The notes below the pieces were generated by a model, which was given only the letters and a program-made list of their open reading frames with translations, ran no database searches and was not told the DNA's origin. 64,000 nucleotides of DNA from the NCBI RefSeq assembly GCF_030269305.1, contig NZ_BSTC01000006.1, positions 1 through 64,000 on the forward strand, written 5' to 3'. Positions within the stretch are counted from its first letter, which is position 1; the number at the start of each line of letters is the position of its first letter. The translations under genes were made by a program, and so were the position numbers. Shown here one piece after another: positions 10,634 through 19,681 of the stretch. The DNA is from Kineosporia sp. NBRC 101731 (GTDB lineage Bacteria; Actinomycetota; Actinomycetes; Actinomycetales; Kineosporiaceae).

Positions 10634-11437
10634 ATGACAGAGAACACCCAGAACGCGGGCGGGGAGCCGATACTCAGCCTGCGGGGAATCAACAAGAGTT
10701 TCGGCGCGGTGCACGTGCTCAAGGATGTCGGCCTGGACGCCTGGGCGGGCAAGGTGACTGCGCTGGTGGGTGACAATGGTGCGGGCAAGTCCACCTTCGT
10801 CAAGGGCATTGCCGGCATTTACGCTTTTGACTCCGGTGAATACCGTTTCGAGGGGAAGACCGTGACGGTCAACCACCCGAAGCAGTCCGCGGCGCTGGGT
10901 ATCGAGGTCGTTTACCAGGACCTCGCGCTGTGCGACAACCTTGACGTGGTGCAGAACATGTTCCTCGGCCGGGAGATGCGTTCAGGGCTCACCCTGAACG
11001 AGACGGCGATGGAGCGACGGGCCCAGGAGACCCTGGCCGGCCTGTCCGTGCGCACGCTGAAGTCGGTGCGGCAGAAGGTCTCCAGCCTCTCCGGAGGTCA
11101 GCGGCAGACCGTCGCGATCGCCAAGTCCGTGCTGTGGAACAGCAAGCTGGTGATCCTCGACGAGCCGACCGCGGCCCTCGGCGTGGCGCAGACCGAGCAG
11201 GTGCTGCAGCTGGTGCGCCGGCTGGCCGACAACGGTCTGGCCGTGATCCTGATCTCGCACAACATGAATGACGTGCTGCGCGTCGCCGACAGTGTCTGCG
11301 CCCTGTACCTGGGCCGCACCGCCGCCCAGGTCGACGCCAGGTCCACGAGCACCACCCAGATCGTCGAGCTCATCACATCCGGTCGCAGTGGCGACCTCGG
11401 GCTGCCGCCCGCGCTCGCCCAGGAGGCCGTCGCATGA
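10634..11437 (+). CDS. xylG: Xylose-type ABC transporter, ATP-binding subunit (single domain)
   Basis: This 267-residue ATPase has Walker A GDNGAGKST (46-54), signature LSGGQRQ (near 152) and Walker B LVILDEP (near 172). Enterobacterial XylG carries two fused ATPase domains in about 510 residues; this one has a single domain, so a homodimer should power the permease. Single-domain partners of XylH-type permeases are common in actinobacteria. The AGGAG ribosome binding site precedes ATG 10634, and the stop overlaps the permease start (ATGA). Confidence 0.9.
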   Translation: MTENTQNAGGEPILSLRGINKSFGAVHVLKDVGLDAWAGKVTALVGDNGAGKSTFVKGIAGIYAFDSGEYRFEGKTVTVNHPKQSAALGIEVVYQDLALCDNLDVVQNMFLGREMRSGLTLNETAMERRAQETLAGLSVRTLKSVRQKVSSLSGGQRQTVAIAKSVLWNSKLVILDEPTAALGVAQTEQVLQLVRRLADNGLAVILISHNMNDVLRVADSVCALYLGRTAAQVDARSTSTTQIVELITSGRSGDLGLPPALAQEAVA

Positions 11438-12696
11438 CCACCGGAACCGCAGTCCCGAGCCGGCCGTCCGCGCCCCGGCGGCCGGAGGACAGCATCGGCG
11501 GAACCGTCCAGGCGTACATCGACAAGCTTCGTGGCGGCGACGTCGGTTCTCTCCCGGCCATTCTCGGGTTCGTCGCGCTGGTGATCTTCTTCTCCGCGAT
11601 GCGGCCCGACAGCTTCGCCTCCACCCGTAACGCCGCGAACCTGCTCAACCAGGCCGCCCCGGTCATCTTCATCGCGATGGGCCTGATCTTCGTCCTGCTG
11701 CTGGGCGAGATCGACCTGGCCGCCGGCTTCACCTCCGGCGTCGGCGCCGCCGTGCTCGTGGTGCTGATGACCAACCACGGCGTGGCCTGGCCGGTCGCCG
11801 TGCTCGCCTGCGTGGCCACCGGTCTGGTCATCGGCACCGTGATGGGCGCCCTGGTGGCCCAGCTCAGCATCCCCTCGTTCGTGGTCACCCTGGCCTTCTT
11901 CCTGGCCCTGCAGGGTGTGCTGCTGCTCGTGGTCGGTGAGGGCGGCACGATCAGCCTCACCAACGAGACCATCCTCGCGATCATGAACAAGAACCTCAGT
12001 CCGGCCCTGGGCTGGGTGCTCACCGTGCTCGTGGTCGGCGGGTACGCCGCGATCACGCTGTTCGGGTCCGTCTCCCGCCGCAAGGCCGACCTGCCCGTCA
12101 TCAGCTCCTCGGTGATCGCGGCGAAGATCGGCGCGCTCGCGGTGATCATGGTCGCGGTGACGATCCTGTTCAACCAGGAACGGGCGGTGAACCCGGCGAT
12201 CAAGTCGCTCAAGGGCCTGCCGCTGATCGTCCCGGTCACCCTGGTGTTCCTGCTGGTGCTGACCTTCCTGCTGGGCCGCACCGCGTTCGGCCGGCACGTC
12301 TACGCGGTCGGCGGCAACGCCGAGGCCGCCCGGCGCGCGGGTATCAACGTGCCGATGATCAAGATCGTCTGCTTCGCCATCGGCTCGATCCTCGCCGCCT
12401 TCGGCGGTGTGCTGTTCGCCTCGTACAACAACGGTGTCTCGCCCACCACCGGTGGTTCCTCGACGTTGCTGTACGCGGTCGGTGCCGCGGTCATCGGCGG
12501 TACCTCGCTGTTCGGCGGCAAGGGCCGGATCATCGACGCCATCCTCGGTGGCCTGGTGGTCGCGGTGATCCAGAACGGCCTTCCACTGATTACCCAGAAG
12601 TCTGGTATTCAGTTCATCGTGACCGGAGCCGTTCTTCTTCTCGCCGCCAGCGTCGATGCCCTGTCCCGACGGCGGTCAGCCGCGACCGGCAGGTGA
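11434..12696 (+). CDS. xylH: Xylose-type ABC transporter, permease
   Basis: This 420-residue membrane protein has ten or more hydrophobic helices and the CUT2 permease signature GRTAFGRHVYAVGGNAEAAR near residue 285, which contacts the ATPase. A roughly 45-residue soluble N-terminus precedes the first helix. The start overlaps the ATPase stop by 4 bp and its stop overlaps the ROK regulator start by 4 bp (GTGA), showing tight translational coupling. Confidence 0.92.
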   Translation: MTTGTAVPSRPSAPRRPEDSIGGTVQAYIDKLRGGDVGSLPAILGFVALVIFFSAMRPDSFASTRNAANLLNQAAPVIFIAMGLIFVLLLGEIDLAAGFTSGVGAAVLVVLMTNHGVAWPVAVLACVATGLVIGTVMGALVAQLSIPSFVVTLAFFLALQGVLLLVVGEGGTISLTNETILAIMNKNLSPALGWVLTVLVVGGYAAITLFGSVSRRKADLPVISSSVIAAKIGALAVIMVAVTILFNQERAVNPAIKSLKGLPLIVPVTLVFLLVLTFLLGRTAFGRHVYAVGGNAEAARRAGINVPMIKIVCFAIGSILAAFGGVLFASYNNGVSPTTGGSSTLLYAVGAAVIGGTSLFGGKGRIIDAILGGLVVAVIQNGLPLITQKSGIQFIVTGAVLLLAASVDALSRRRSAATGR

Positions 12697-13898
12697 CGAC
12701 GCGCCTTCCTGTCGGCCTGACGGGGGAGGCCCCGGACGTCCGTCGGCACAACCTGTCGCAGTTACTGCGGCTGCTGCACCTGGGCGGCCCGATGCGACGG
12801 GCCCGGCTCACCGACCTGACCGGGCTCAATCGCAGCACGGTGGCCGGGCTGGTGGCCGAGCTGGCCACCCTCGGCGCCGTGCTGGAGGAACCCGGCGACG
12901 GCCGCAAGAGCAAGGCCGGCCGGCCGTCCGCGGTGGTGCGTACCCGACCGGAGACGGTGCAGGTGCTGGCCGCGGACATCGCGATCGGCCGGGTCTCGAT
13001 GGCCCTGATCGGTCTGGGCGGCGTGGTGATGGCCCGGCGCAGCCGGCAGTTCTCCGACGGATCCGCCCGGACGGTGGCCCGGCTGCTCGCCTCCCTGGCC
13101 CGCGAGCTGCTGTCCGGCCCCCGGGCGGGCCGGCACGTGCTCTCCCTGGGCGTCGCGGTGCCCGGGGTGGTGCGGGGGCAGGACGGCAACGTGAGGTTCG
13201 CGCCCAACCTCGGCTGGGCGGACCAGCCCCTGGGCGAACTGCTGGACGAGGCGCTCGCCGAGAAGGGTGTCGACGGCCTGCGGGTGGGCCTCGCCAACGA
13301 CGGTGACCTGGGCGTGCTCGCCGAGCACCAGCGCGGGGTGGCCCGCGGTTACGACGACGTGGTGTTCGTCGAGGGGGAGACCGGTGTCGGGTGCGGCGTG
13401 ATCAGCGGCGGCCTGCCGCTGGCCGGATCCGGCGGCTACGCCGGTGAGCTCGGCCACATCACGGTCCGGCGTGGTGGCCGGCGGTGTCGCTGCGGTGCGC
13501 GGGGGTGCTGGGAGACCGAGATCGGGGCCGGTTCGATGGCCCGCGCCCTGGGTCTGCGGGAGGACGCGGACGAGGGTGAGGTGGGGGTGCTGCTGCGCTC
13601 CGGGGGTGCGGCGCTGGCCTCCCGGCTGGACGAGGTGGCCGACTACCTCGGCATCGGCCTGGGCAATGTGGTGAACGTGTTCAACCCGCAGCTCGTCGTG
13701 CTCGGCGGTCTGCTGCAGGACCTCTATCCGCTGGTGGCGGACCGGGTGACCGATGTGCTCGGGGAGACCGCCCTGCGGGCACCGATGGAGCAGGTGCGGC
13801 TGGTGCTGCCCGAGCTCGGCCCCGACGCGGTGCTGCTCGGCGCGGGGGAGTACGCCTGGCAGGCGATCCTCGCCGACCCGGTGGCGGCCCTGTCATGA
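12693..13898 (+). CDS. ROK-family transcriptional regulator of the xylose-type operon
   Basis: This 401-residue protein has an N-terminal winged helix (about 12-65; RRARLTDLTGLNRSTVAGLVAELATLG) fused to a ROK sugar-kinase-like domain. The ROK zinc motif CRCGARGCWE lies near residue 267, preceded by GELGHITV with its zinc-binding His. Such XylR/NagC/Rok7B7-type proteins repress sugar operons and release DNA on binding the sugar or its phosphate. The start is GTG inside the permease stop, so the regulator belongs to the operon and is likely autoregulated through the palindrome at 9287. Confidence 0.9.
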   Translation: MTTRLPVGLTGEAPDVRRHNLSQLLRLLHLGGPMRRARLTDLTGLNRSTVAGLVAELATLGAVLEEPGDGRKSKAGRPSAVVRTRPETVQVLAADIAIGRVSMALIGLGGVVMARRSRQFSDGSARTVARLLASLARELLSGPRAGRHVLSLGVAVPGVVRGQDGNVRFAPNLGWADQPLGELLDEALAEKGVDGLRVGLANDGDLGVLAEHQRGVARGYDDVVFVEGETGVGCGVISGGLPLAGSGGYAGELGHITVRRGGRRCRCGARGCWETEIGAGSMARALGLREDADEGEVGVLLRSGGAALASRLDEVADYLGIGLGNVVNVFNPQLVVLGGLLQDLYPLVADRVTDVLGETALRAPMEQVRLVLPELGPDAVLLGAGEYAWQAILADPVAALS

Positions 13899-14260
13899 AA
13901 CCCCGGCCCCCGGGCTGGCCGGACGCCGTGCGGCCCCCGGACACGGCCGACTGGGAGCAGACCGCCTCGGCCTGGCTGCTCGACCTGTGCCCCGCCGACT
14001 TCCGCGGTTACGGCGTGCTGCGCCGTCAGCCCCTCGGTCTGGCCTGGCTCGCCTACCAGCACGTGGGGGCGCAGCGGCAGGCCCTGGCCCGGGGGCTGGG
14101 CCGGATCCGCACCGACCTGGCTCGCGACCTCCCGCCGGCCGCGCTGGAAGACATGATCCAGGCCGTCGAGCACGAGCAGGCCCGGCTGATGTCGGCCTCG
14201 CGCGGCGTCGAGCTGATCGCGCGGGCGCTGCGCGGCGAGAGGTACATTCCGCGCCTGTGA
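13895..14260 (+). CDS. Small conserved protein of unknown function
   Basis: This 121-residue protein starts within the ROK gene stop (ATGA). It is Arg- and Ala-rich with several predicted helices (QTASAWLLDLCPADFR, LPPAALEDMIQAVEHEQARL) and no signal peptide or membrane segment. I recognise no domain. I recall small proteins like this between sugar-operon or ROK genes and dxs in other actinobacteria, but assign no function. It ends 202 bp before dxs. Confidence 0.75.
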   Translation: MKPRPPGWPDAVRPPDTADWEQTASAWLLDLCPADFRGYGVLRRQPLGLAWLAYQHVGAQRQALARGLGRIRTDLARDLPPAALEDMIQAVEHEQARLMSASRGVELIARALRGERYIPRL

Positions 14261-14305
14261 GTGTTCTTATCAGTGCGGAGAGTAATCATGTGATCTCTCT
14301 GAATT

Positions 14306-14329
14306 ACGAAAGTTTCGTGGATCTAATCC
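14306..14329. promoter_or_regulatory. Two adjacent short palindromes upstream of dxs
   Basis: ACGAAA-g-TTTCGT (14306-14318) is immediately followed by GGAT-cta-ATCC (14319-14329) in the relatively AT-rich 202-bp region before dxs. A TAGAAT hexamer at 14371 could be a -10 element. Operator function is inferred from symmetry only. Confidence 0.35.
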
Positions 14330-14462
14330 ATTACGGACACAGGTACGCAGCGCGTCCCGCCGGGCGACCCTAGAATCGTGGTCGGGACGGCGAACTCGTC
14401 AGCGGTTTTCGCCGTCCATCTGCACGTTCTGGATTCCCGGCAGCTGAGGAGATGCGTAGTCG

Positions 14463-16367
14463 ATGGTGGCGCTCACGGACATCCACGGCCCGGACGACCT
14501 GCGAGCGCTCGACGCGACCCAGCTCACCGACCTGGCGCAGCAGATCCGGACGTTCCTGATCCGCGAGGTCTCCCGTACCGGCGGTCACCTGGGCCCGAAC
14601 CTGGGCGTCGTCGAGCTGACCATGGCCGTGCACCGGGTGTTCGACTCCCCGAGCGATGCGATCGTGTTCGACACCGGGCACCAGTCGTACGTGCACAAGC
14701 TGATCACCGGCCGGCACGACTTCAGCGCGCTGAAGCGCCGGGGTGGCCTGTCCGGCTATCCCTCACGCGCGGAGTCCGGGCACGACATCGTCGAGAGCAG
14801 CCACGCCTCCTCGTCGCTGTCCTGGGCCGACGGCCTGGCCAAGGCCAACCAGCTGACCGGCCGCGGCGACCGGCACGTGGTCGCGATCATCGGTGACGGC
14901 GCGCTGACGGGCGGCATGGCCTGGGAGGCGCTGAACAACATCGCCGTCGGCCAGGAGCGCAACCTGGTGATCGTGGTGAACGACAACGAGCGTTCCTACG
15001 CGCCGACCATCGGCGGCCTGTCCGAGCGGCTGGCCACGCTGCGCACCCTGAACAGCTACGAGAAGGTCCTCGACCTGGGCAAGTCGGTGCTGCAGCGCGG
15101 GGGCACGCCGGGCCGGCTGGCCTACGGCACGCTGCACGGCATGAAGAAGGGGATCAAGGACATCGTGGCCCCGCAGGGCCTGTTCGAGGATCTCGGCATC
15201 AAGTACGTCGGCCCGGTCGACGGCCACGACCTGGAGGCGATGGAGTTCGCCCTGCAGCGGGCCAAGGGGTTCGGCGGCCCGGTCATCGTGCACGCGATCA
15301 CCGAGAAGGGCCGCGGCTACGCGCCCGCCCGTAACGACGAGGCCGACCAGTTCCACGCCATCGGCATCATCGACCCGGAGACCGGCAAGCCGGTCAGCAG
15401 CAAGTCCGGCCAGAGCTGGACCAGCGTGTTCGCTGACGAGATCGTGCAGATCGCCGACGAGCGGCCCGACGTGGTCGGCATCACCGCCGCCATGCTCATC
15501 CCGGTCGGCCTGCACCGCTTCGCGGAGAAGTACCCGAAGCGGGTCTTCGACGTCGGCATCGCCGAGCAGCACGCCGTCACCAGTGCCGCCGGTATGGCCC
15601 GGGGCGGTCTGCACCCGGTCGTCGCGGTCTACGCCACGTTCCTCAACCGCGCCTTCGACCAGGTGCTGATGGACGTCGCGCTGCACCGCGAGGGCGTCAC
15701 CTTCGTGCTCGACCGGGCCGGCATCACCGGTGACGACGGTGCCAGCCACAACGGCATGTGGGACCTGTCGCTGATGAGCCTGGTGCCGGGCATCCGGATC
15801 GCTGCCCCGCGCGACGCCGTGCGGCTGCGAGAGCTCCTGCGCGAGGCCGTCGCCGTCGAGGACGGCCCGACGGTGCTGCGGTTCCAGAAGGGTCAAATGG
15901 TGGACGAGGTGCCCACCACCGAACGGATCGGCGGCATGGACCTGCTGCACCGGGAGGGCGACGAGGATGTGCTGGTCGTGGCCGTCGGCTCGATGACCGC
16001 CCTCGCTCTGTCCGTGGCCGAGGGGCTGAACCAGCAGGGCATCGGCGTCACCGTGGTCGACCCGCGCTGGGTGGTGCCGGTCGACGAGGCACTGCCTGCC
16101 CTGGCTGCGCGTCACCAGCTGGTGGTCGTGGTGGAGGACAACGGGGTGGCCGGAGGGATCGGGGCCCAGGTCGCCGCCGCGCTCGCCCAGGCCCGGGTGC
16201 CCACCGCGGTGCGCAGTTTCGGCATTCCGCAGGAGTTCCTCGACCACGCCAGCCGCGCCCAGGTGCTCGAGCAGGTCGGCCTCACCGCGCAGGAGGTCTC
16301 CCGCGAGGTCGTGGAGCACTTCTCCCGGCAGTCCGAGACAGCCATGGAAGACGTCCCCCGCGCCTGA
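14463..16367 (+). CDS. dxs: 1-deoxy-D-xylulose-5-phosphate synthase
   Basis: This 634-residue thiamine-diphosphate enzyme condenses pyruvate and glyceraldehyde-3-phosphate, the first step of the MEP isoprenoid pathway. Visible motifs are [16 protein letters not shown] near 68, the TPP/Mg motif [16 protein letters not shown] near 144, the catalytic Glu in [16 protein letters not shown] near 367, and a C-terminal transketolase domain. Length is normal. GAGGAGA lies 10 nt before ATG 14463. It shares no overlap with the preceding operon and ends 17 bp before a long palindromic repeat. Confidence 0.97.
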   Translation: MVALTDIHGPDDLRALDATQLTDLAQQIRTFLIREVSRTGGHLGPNLGVVELTMAVHRVFDSPSDAIVFDTGHQSYVHKLITGRHDFSALKRRGGLSGYPSRAESGHDIVESSHASSSLSWADGLAKANQLTGRGDRHVVAIIGDGALTGGMAWEALNNIAVGQERNLVIVVNDNERSYAPTIGGLSERLATLRTLNSYEKVLDLGKSVLQRGGTPGRLAYGTLHGMKKGIKDIVAPQGLFEDLGIKYVGPVDGHDLEAMEFALQRAKGFGGPVIVHAITEKGRGYAPARNDEADQFHAIGIIDPETGKPVSSKSGQSWTSVFADEIVQIADERPDVVGITAAMLIPVGLHRFAEKYPKRVFDVGIAEQHAVTSAAGMARGGLHPVVAVYATFLNRAFDQVLMDVALHREGVTFVLDRAGITGDDGASHNGMWDLSLMSLVPGIRIAAPRDAVRLRELLREAVAVEDGPTVLRFQKGQMVDEVPTTERIGGMDLLHREGDEDVLVVAVGSMTALALSVAEGLNQQGIGVTVVDPRWVVPVDEALPALAARHQLVVVVEDNGVAGGIGAQVAAALAQARVPTAVRSFGIPQEFLDHASRAQVLEQVGLTAQEVSREVVEHFSRQSETAMEDVPRA

Positions 16368-16384
16368 GCACGCCCAAAATCCCT

Positions 16385-16467
16385 CGTGATCATGCAAAAC
16401 CTCCCCGGAGTTCTAGAACTGTAAAGCCAAGAGTTCTAGAACGCCGGGGAGGTTTTGCATGATCACG
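16385..16467. repeat. Dispersed palindromic repeat, copy A (full 83-bp form)
   Basis: Arms 16385-16420 and 16432-16467 are complementary at 35 of 36 positions around an 11-nt loop. Each arm has an outer CGTGATCATGCAAAACCTCC part and an inner TTCTAGAA palindrome. It sits between two convergent genes, 17 bp after the dxs stop and 31 bp before the stop of the facing gene, where it could act as a bidirectional terminator. The same design recurs at 44676 and 54983. Confidence 0.95.
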
Positions 16468-16498
16468 GCAAGGGAGATTCGCGGAGGAGGGGGCTTCC

Positions 16499-17317
16499 CT
16501 ACAGGGACGCGTGCCGGCCCCGGCGGTGCTGTCTGGGCACCGCCACCTCGTCCGCCGTCACCAGCAGGGGAATCTCCAGGCCCCGGTCGGGCTCGTCGGT
16601 GAGGTGCCAGGCGGCCTGCACGAAACCCGGGTCCATGTGCCGCAGGTCGTACCAGGCCCGCTGGCGGGTGGGGGAGGCCACGGCCCGCATACCCACCCCG
16701 TCGCCCTCGGCCAGGTGCCGGCGCAGGGTGCGGGAGGTCAGCAGGGCCAGCACGTCACAGCCGCCGACCGGGCGGATCACCCCCTGGCGACCGTCCCGCG
16801 AGAGCCGGGCCGCCGCGAGAGCACCCATGCGCTCGGTGTACTCGCGCAGGGAGGCCCAGGTCTCACGGCCCGAGACCTCGACCCGCTCGGCCAGGGACGG
16901 CGCGAGCGGCACGCACCGGTCGGGCTCGTCGAGCAGGCCGTAGACGCCGTACCCGAGTTCCAGGGCGCCGCCGGGCAGTGCCTGCACCGCCCAGTCCGGG
17001 CCCAGGTGGTCGACATGGCCGGGCGGCAGGGCGATCAGGCGCAGGGCGTCGCGGAAGGCGGCCGGGGCGTCGGCCCCCAGATCGGCGGCGACCCGGTGCA
17101 ACCGCAGCAGGGCGGCCACGCGATGCCGGGCGGTCGCCCCCTCGGGGGCCTGGCCGCCGATGACCTGGCGAATCATCGACCAGGTGACCAGCACGCCGTC
17201 GGCGTCGGGCACGAACACCCCGTCGTTGCCGGGGGTCAGGTCAATGTCGTCGATGACGCTCACGGCGAGTACGCAGCGGCGCAGCGAGGTTCCGTCTGTT
17301 CCGATGACGTCGGGCAT
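16499..17317 (-). CDS. Conserved actinobacterial protein of unknown function
   Basis: This is a 272-residue soluble protein that I do not recognise. ATG 17317 (MPDVIGTDGTSL) was preferred over an in-frame upstream start at 17356, because the added residues look unlike a conserved N-terminus. It is acidic and Leu/Ala-rich, with no membrane segment or clear catalytic motif. Features include DGVLVTWSMIRQVIGG and a C-terminal RAWYDLRHMDPGFVQAAWHL, ending in a basic QHRRGRHASL tail. It faces dxs tail to tail, with repeat A between them and repeat B upstream. Confidence 0.75.
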   Translation of the reverse strand: MPDVIGTDGTSLRRCVLAVSVIDDIDLTPGNDGVFVPDADGVLVTWSMIRQVIGGQAPEGATARHRVAALLRLHRVAADLGADAPAAFRDALRLIALPPGHVDHLGPDWAVQALPGGALELGYGVYGLLDEPDRCVPLAPSLAERVEVSGRETWASLREYTERMGALAAARLSRDGRQGVIRPVGGCDVLALLTSRTLRRHLAEGDGVGMRAVASPTRQRAWYDLRHMDPGFVQAAWHLTDEPDRGLEIPLLVTADEVAVPRQHRRGRHASL

Positions 17318-17472
17318 GAAGCCCACCGTAATAGCGGAGAGTGCCTTTGAAGCCACCAGAGCCCGGTCTGAGGCCCAATCGTAAACGCTGTGTACCCATC
17401 CGCCGGGGAATCCTCACCAACCGCACACCCAAGGTGACCGACCGTGCGTCCCCTGTCGTGCATCCCCTCAAC

Positions 17473-17532
17473 CGTGATCAGGCAAAGTGTCCCCAGCGTT
17501 CTAGAACTCCGGGGACACTTTGCCTGATCACG
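17473..17532. repeat. Dispersed palindromic repeat, copy B (short 60-bp form)
   Basis: Perfect 22-bp arms (17473-17494 and 17511-17532) carry the second arm class (CAAAGTGTCCCC, where copy A has CAAAACCTCCCC). The centre is 16 nt with a single GTTCTAGAAC. It lies 25 bp beyond the fadB stop. Confidence 0.93.
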
Positions 17533-17557
17533 AACGGAGGAGGGCGGCCCAGCGGGC

Positions 17558-19681
17558 CTAGACCGGCAGCGTCGACTCGCCCGCCGGCAGGAAGCGCCGG
17601 CCCAGCACCCGCTCGCTGTAGCCCTCGCGGTCCAGGTACGGCGTGATGCCGCCCAGGTGGAACGGCCAGCCGGCGCCCATGATCATGCACAGGTCGAGGT
17701 CCTGCGGGTGCCGGACCACGCCCTCGTCGAGCATGAGCCCGATCTCCTGGGTGATCGCGACCAGGGTGCGCTCGCGGATCTCCTCCCCGCTCGAGGCCCG
17801 CGAACCGGTCTCGAACAGCGCGGCCGTCTCCTCGTCCACCCAAGGCTGTCCGGAAGCGTCGTAGGACCAGATCGCCGGCTTGCCCGCCGCGACCAGCCGG
17901 CCGAGGTTCTCCGACACCCCGAACCGGTCGGGGAAGGCGCCGTGCAGGGTCTGTGACACGTGCAGGGCGATCGCCGGGCCCACCAGGTTGAGCAGCAGGA
18001 ACGGCGACATCGGCAGGCCGAGCGGGGCCAGGGCGTCGTCGGCCACGTGCAGGTCGCTGCCCTCGTCGACGGCCGTGACCACCTCGCCCATCATCCGGGT
18101 CAGCAGCCGGTTGACGATGAACGCCGGGGCGTCCTCGGCCAGCACGCAGGTCTTCTTCAGGGCCTTGCCGAGCTGGAACACCGTGGCCAGCGTGGCGTCG
18201 TCGGTCTTGCTCGCCTTCACCACCTCGACCAGCGGCAGCACCGAGACCGGGTTGAAGAAGTGGAAGCCCGCCACCCGCTCGGGGTGCTCGAGGTCGGCGG
18301 CCATGTCCGACACCGACAGGGACGAGGTGTTGGTGAGCAGCACACAGGTATCGGGTACCACGGCCTCGAGCTCGGCGAGTACCTGCTTCTTCACGGCGAG
18401 ATCCTCGAACACCGCCTCGATCACCACGTCGGCCCCGGCGAACGCGGCCTTGTCGGTGCTGCCCCGCACCAGGGCCTTCAGCCGGTTGCCCGCGTCGGGG
18501 CTCAGGCGGCCCTTCAGCAGCAGCTTGTCGATCTCGTCGTGGACGTACTTCACGCCTTGGTCGACGCGGGCCTGGTCGAGGTCGGTGAGGGTGACGGGCA
18601 CCTTCAGCCGGCGCACGAACAGCAACGCGAGCTGGCTGGCCATCAACCCGGCGCCGACCACGCCGACCGACCCGACCTTGCGGGCCAGCGACTTGTCCGG
18701 GGCCCCGAAAGGCCGCTTGGCGCGCTTGTTCACCAGGTCGAACGCGTACAGGCCGGCCCGCAGCTCCGGGCTGGTGGCCATGTCGGCCAGCGCCTCGTCC
18801 TCGGCCGCGAAGGCCTCGTCGCGGCTCCCGGTGCGGGCCCCGGCGACCAGCTCGATCGCCCGGTACGGCGCGGGGGCCGCACCGCCGATCTTGGAGTCGG
18901 CGAACGCCCTGGCCTCGTCACAGGCCGCGGTCCAGGTCTCCTCGGAACGGTCCAGAGGCTCTCGAACAACCGCGATCTCACCCCGCAGCACCGCCGACGC
19001 CCAGAACAGCGACTGCTCCAGGAAGTCGGCGGGCTCGAAGATCGCGTCGGCGATCCCGGCCTTGTAAGCCTTGGGCCCGTTCAGCATGCGGTTGTTACTG
19101 AGCGGGTTCTTGATGATCACCTCGAGCGCGGCCGCCGGGCCGATCAGGTTCGGCAGCAGGTAGGTGCCGCCCCAGCCCGGGATCAGCCCGAGGAAGCACT
19201 CCGGCAGGGCGATGGCCGGCACGCCGCCCGAGATCGTGCGGTAGGTGCAGTGCAGGGCGATCTCCAGCCCACCGCCCAGCGCCGCGCCGTTCACGAAGGC
19301 GAACGAAGGGACCGGCAGTTCGCCCAGGCGACGGAACACGTCGTGCCCGAGCCGGGCCACCATCAGGGCCTCGTCGCGTGACCCGGAGCCTTTCATCAGG
19401 TTCAGGTCGGCGCCGGCGGCCAGGAAGAACGGCTTGCCGGTGACGGCTACCGCCACGATCTCGCCGTTCCCGGCTCTGGAGGCGACGGTCGTGAGGGCTT
19501 CCTCGAGGCTGCGCAGCCCCCGCAACCCGAACGAGGTGGGACGCGTGTGGTCGAGTCCGTTGTCGAGCGTGATGAGGACGAGGGTGCCGGCGTCGCCGGG
19601 CAGGCTGATGTCGCGGGCCAGCGCCTGCGTCACCACCTCGTCCGGGGTTGCCGCCTCGGCCTTTTCGCGAAGAGTGGTCAC
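17558..19681 (-). CDS. fadB: Fatty acid oxidation complex alpha subunit (enoyl-CoA hydratase / 3-hydroxyacyl-CoA dehydrogenase)
   Basis: This is a 707-residue bifunctional beta-oxidation enzyme. An N-terminal crotonase domain (about 1-290; AGADLNLMKG, then GGGLEIALHCTYR) hydrates enoyl-CoA. An NAD-binding 3HCDH_N domain (SVGVVGAGLMASQLALL near 300) and two 3HCDH C-terminal modules (HFFNPVSVLPLVEVV, FIVNRLLTRMM) oxidise the hydroxyacyl-CoA. GTG 19681 overlaps the fadA stop (GTGA), so it is preferred over a longer in-frame start at 19759. With the thiolase it forms a FadBA-type multienzyme pair. Confidence 0.95.
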   Translation of the reverse strand: MTTLREKAEAATPDEVVTQALARDISLPGDAGTLVLITLDNGLDHTRPTSFGLRGLRSLEEALTTVASRAGNGEIVAVAVTGKPFFLAAGADLNLMKGSGSRDEALMVARLGHDVFRRLGELPVPSFAFVNGAALGGGLEIALHCTYRTISGGVPAIALPECFLGLIPGWGGTYLLPNLIGPAAALEVIIKNPLSNNRMLNGPKAYKAGIADAIFEPADFLEQSLFWASAVLRGEIAVVREPLDRSEETWTAACDEARAFADSKIGGAAPAPYRAIELVAGARTGSRDEAFAAEDEALADMATSPELRAGLYAFDLVNKRAKRPFGAPDKSLARKVGSVGVVGAGLMASQLALLFVRRLKVPVTLTDLDQARVDQGVKYVHDEIDKLLLKGRLSPDAGNRLKALVRGSTDKAAFAGADVVIEAVFEDLAVKKQVLAELEAVVPDTCVLLTNTSSLSVSDMAADLEHPERVAGFHFFNPVSVLPLVEVVKASKTDDATLATVFQLGKALKKTCVLAEDAPAFIVNRLLTRMMGEVVTAVDEGSDLHVADDALAPLGLPMSPFLLLNLVGPAIALHVSQTLHGAFPDRFGVSENLGRLVAAGKPAIWSYDASGQPWVDEETAALFETGSRASSGEEIRERTLVAITQEIGLMLDEGVVRHPQDLDLCMIMGAGWPFHLGGITPYLDREGYSERVLGRRFLPAGESTLPV

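Noticed and set aside
16385-16467. Palindromic repeats called simply as canonical intrinsic terminators
   Set aside because: No T-run follows the hairpins, and the sequence is shared among unrelated loci, including one divergent promoter region. A terminator role is possible but does not explain the repeat family.
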